Assembly: GCA_003161495.1 (NCBI GenBank)
Contig: PMOP01000166.1
Location: forward strand, 1-5,562
DNA: 5,562 bases
Source of the DNA: Acidobacteriota bacterium
GTDB lineage: Bacteria; Acidobacteriota; Terriglobia; Acidiferrales; UBA7541
Direction of reading: 5' to 3'
The position numbers and the translations under genes are program-made. The notes under the pieces were generated by a model. The model saw nothing but the letters and a program-made list of their open reading frames with translations, searched no databases and was not told the DNA's origin. Positions 5,024-5,562 of the stretch are shown in pieces. How positions within the stretch are numbered: position 1 is the first letter of the stretch; the number at the start of each line of letters is the position of its first letter.

Positions 5024-5562
5024 GCGGGACGGATTCCCGCTGCCTGAATTGCCCGCGCCATCGCGCCAATCAGCGGCGCCTCTTCGTTCAACACCATATA
5101 AATCGGAATTTGCGCCAGGAGTGCGGCGAATTTTTCCTTCTCGCAGAAAGAGCGGAAAAACGCGCCGTCTTCCATTTTCTTGCGTATCTTCACCGCAATC
5201 CCGCCGGCAACCCAAACTCCTCCTCGCGCGAGAACCTTGAGCGCCAGATTGCCTGCCTCGGCTCCGTAAATGTTCACCCAGAGATCGAGTGTCTTTACGC
5301 AAACGGGGCATTGCGCGGTAAGGGCCAGATGCGTGATTTCAGGCGCGGAATCCGCTTCCGGGCCGTCAAATGAAGGATGAATCACCGATGCGTCGAGAAA
5401 AGAATGGATGGTCCGAAAACCGCGCCCCGAAAGGATCAATTCGATGCTGACAAATTCGTTGTGCTTTTTCATATAACGCAATAATTCAATTTCCTGTTCC
5501 GTCCGGGGCGCAAAATCCGTGTGCCCGCCTTCGGTTCCTGCCACCGCGTACTGATTTCCGTC
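5020..5562 (-). CDS. glk: Glucokinase (E. coli Glk-type), C-terminal part, cut by window edge
   Basis: The frame is open from the right edge to a TAA at 5020-5022, giving 180 residues, somewhat over half of a typical glucokinase of about 320-340 residues. The protein phosphorylates glucose to glucose-6-phosphate with ATP in the cytoplasm, at the entry to glycolysis. Visible signatures are GTEGGHTDFAPR (fragment residues 9-20), which carries the Glu and His that contact glucose in E. coli Glk, then IELILSGRGF, which contains the next sugar-contacting Glu, then CPVCVKTLDLWVNIYGAEAG and LALKVLARGGVWVAGGI, close to the family consensus. The N-terminal ATP-binding motif and catalytic Asp are outside the window. 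A GTG within the fragment (5542-5544) encodes an internal Val and is not a start, because upstream residues (DGNQYA) continue the family match. The gene converges on the YceI gene with a 4-bp overlap. It belongs to the PF02685-type glucokinases, not the ROK family. Confidence 0.92.
   Translation of the reverse strand, partial: DGNQYAVAGTEGGHTDFAPRTEQEIELLRYMKKHNEFVSIELILSGRGFRTIHSFLDASVIHPSFDGPEADSAPEITHLALTAQCPVCVKTLDLWVNIYGAEAGNLALKVLARGGVWVAGGIAVKIRKKMEDGAFFRSFCEKEKFAALLAQIPIYMVLNEEAPLIGAMARAIQAAGIRPA
5023..5041. terminator. Hairpin at the convergent YceI/glucokinase junction, possible terminator
   Basis: AGCGGGA (5023-5029) and TCCCGCT (5035-5041) form a perfect 7-bp GC-rich stem around a 5-nt loop. 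The stem starts at the last base of the YceI stop codon and includes the last codons of the glucokinase gene on the other strand. No T-tract follows in either direction, so it is not a classic intrinsic terminator. Its position at a convergent junction with no other spacer makes a role in 3' end formation plausible. Confidence 0.35.

Noticed and set aside
4439..5311. Long minus-strand open frame (290 codons) antisense to the YceI gene and overlapping the glucokinase gene
   Set aside because: Its translation is rich in Arg, Gly and Ser with no recognisable domain. It lies opposite two clear protein families in other frames, so it is a by-product of GC-rich codon usage.

Overview
The window is bacterial, moderately GC-rich and gene-dense. 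It holds six complete protein genes and one cut by the right edge. The small PilZ protein (with its SELSARGCYID segment), the TGTAGCG...CGCTACA interspersed inverted repeat and the overall gene style suggest a soil Acidobacteriota. That assignment is inferred from general appearance, because no rRNA or marker gene is present.

Layout: a PilZ-domain protein (63-386, +); a 222-bp intergenic region with a plausible sigma70 promoter and a helically phased direct repeat; a short, zinc-type MetE-like methyltransferase (609-1712, +); an intergenic region carrying a 66-bp imperfect inverted repeat (1746-1811); a putidaredoxin/adrenodoxin-type [2Fe-2S] ferredoxin (1916-2239, +) and, 41 bp further on, a PPK2-family polyphosphate:nucleotide phosphotransferase (2281-3159, +); a 107-bp gap with a perfect 12-bp palindrome; then a tight two-gene unit of a geranylgeranyl-reductase-like FAD oxidoreductase (3267-4394, +) and a secreted YceI-family lipocalin-like protein (4400-5023, +) separated by 5 bp. 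The C-terminal part of an E. coli-type glucokinase (5020-5562, -) runs in from the right and converges on the YceI gene. The two stop codons share the tetranucleotide TTAA.

Most of these genes look like independent housekeeping functions: c-di-GMP sensing, methyl transfer to a thiol, electron transfer, polyphosphate-driven nucleotide phosphorylation and glucose phosphorylation. The one combination that suggests a shared pathway is the FAD oxidoreductase with the YceI protein. Both families have members linked to polyisoprenoid or isoprenoid-quinone lipids, and the spacing implies translational coupling.

I found no CRISPR array, RNA gene, transposase, phage gene or toxin-antitoxin pair, and no stretch over 300 bp lacks a gene. 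I see no clear evidence of a wholly new system. The most useful leads are the FAD/YceI pair, the corrinoid-or-folate question for the short MetE, the phased repeat in front of its promoter and the inverted-repeat element.
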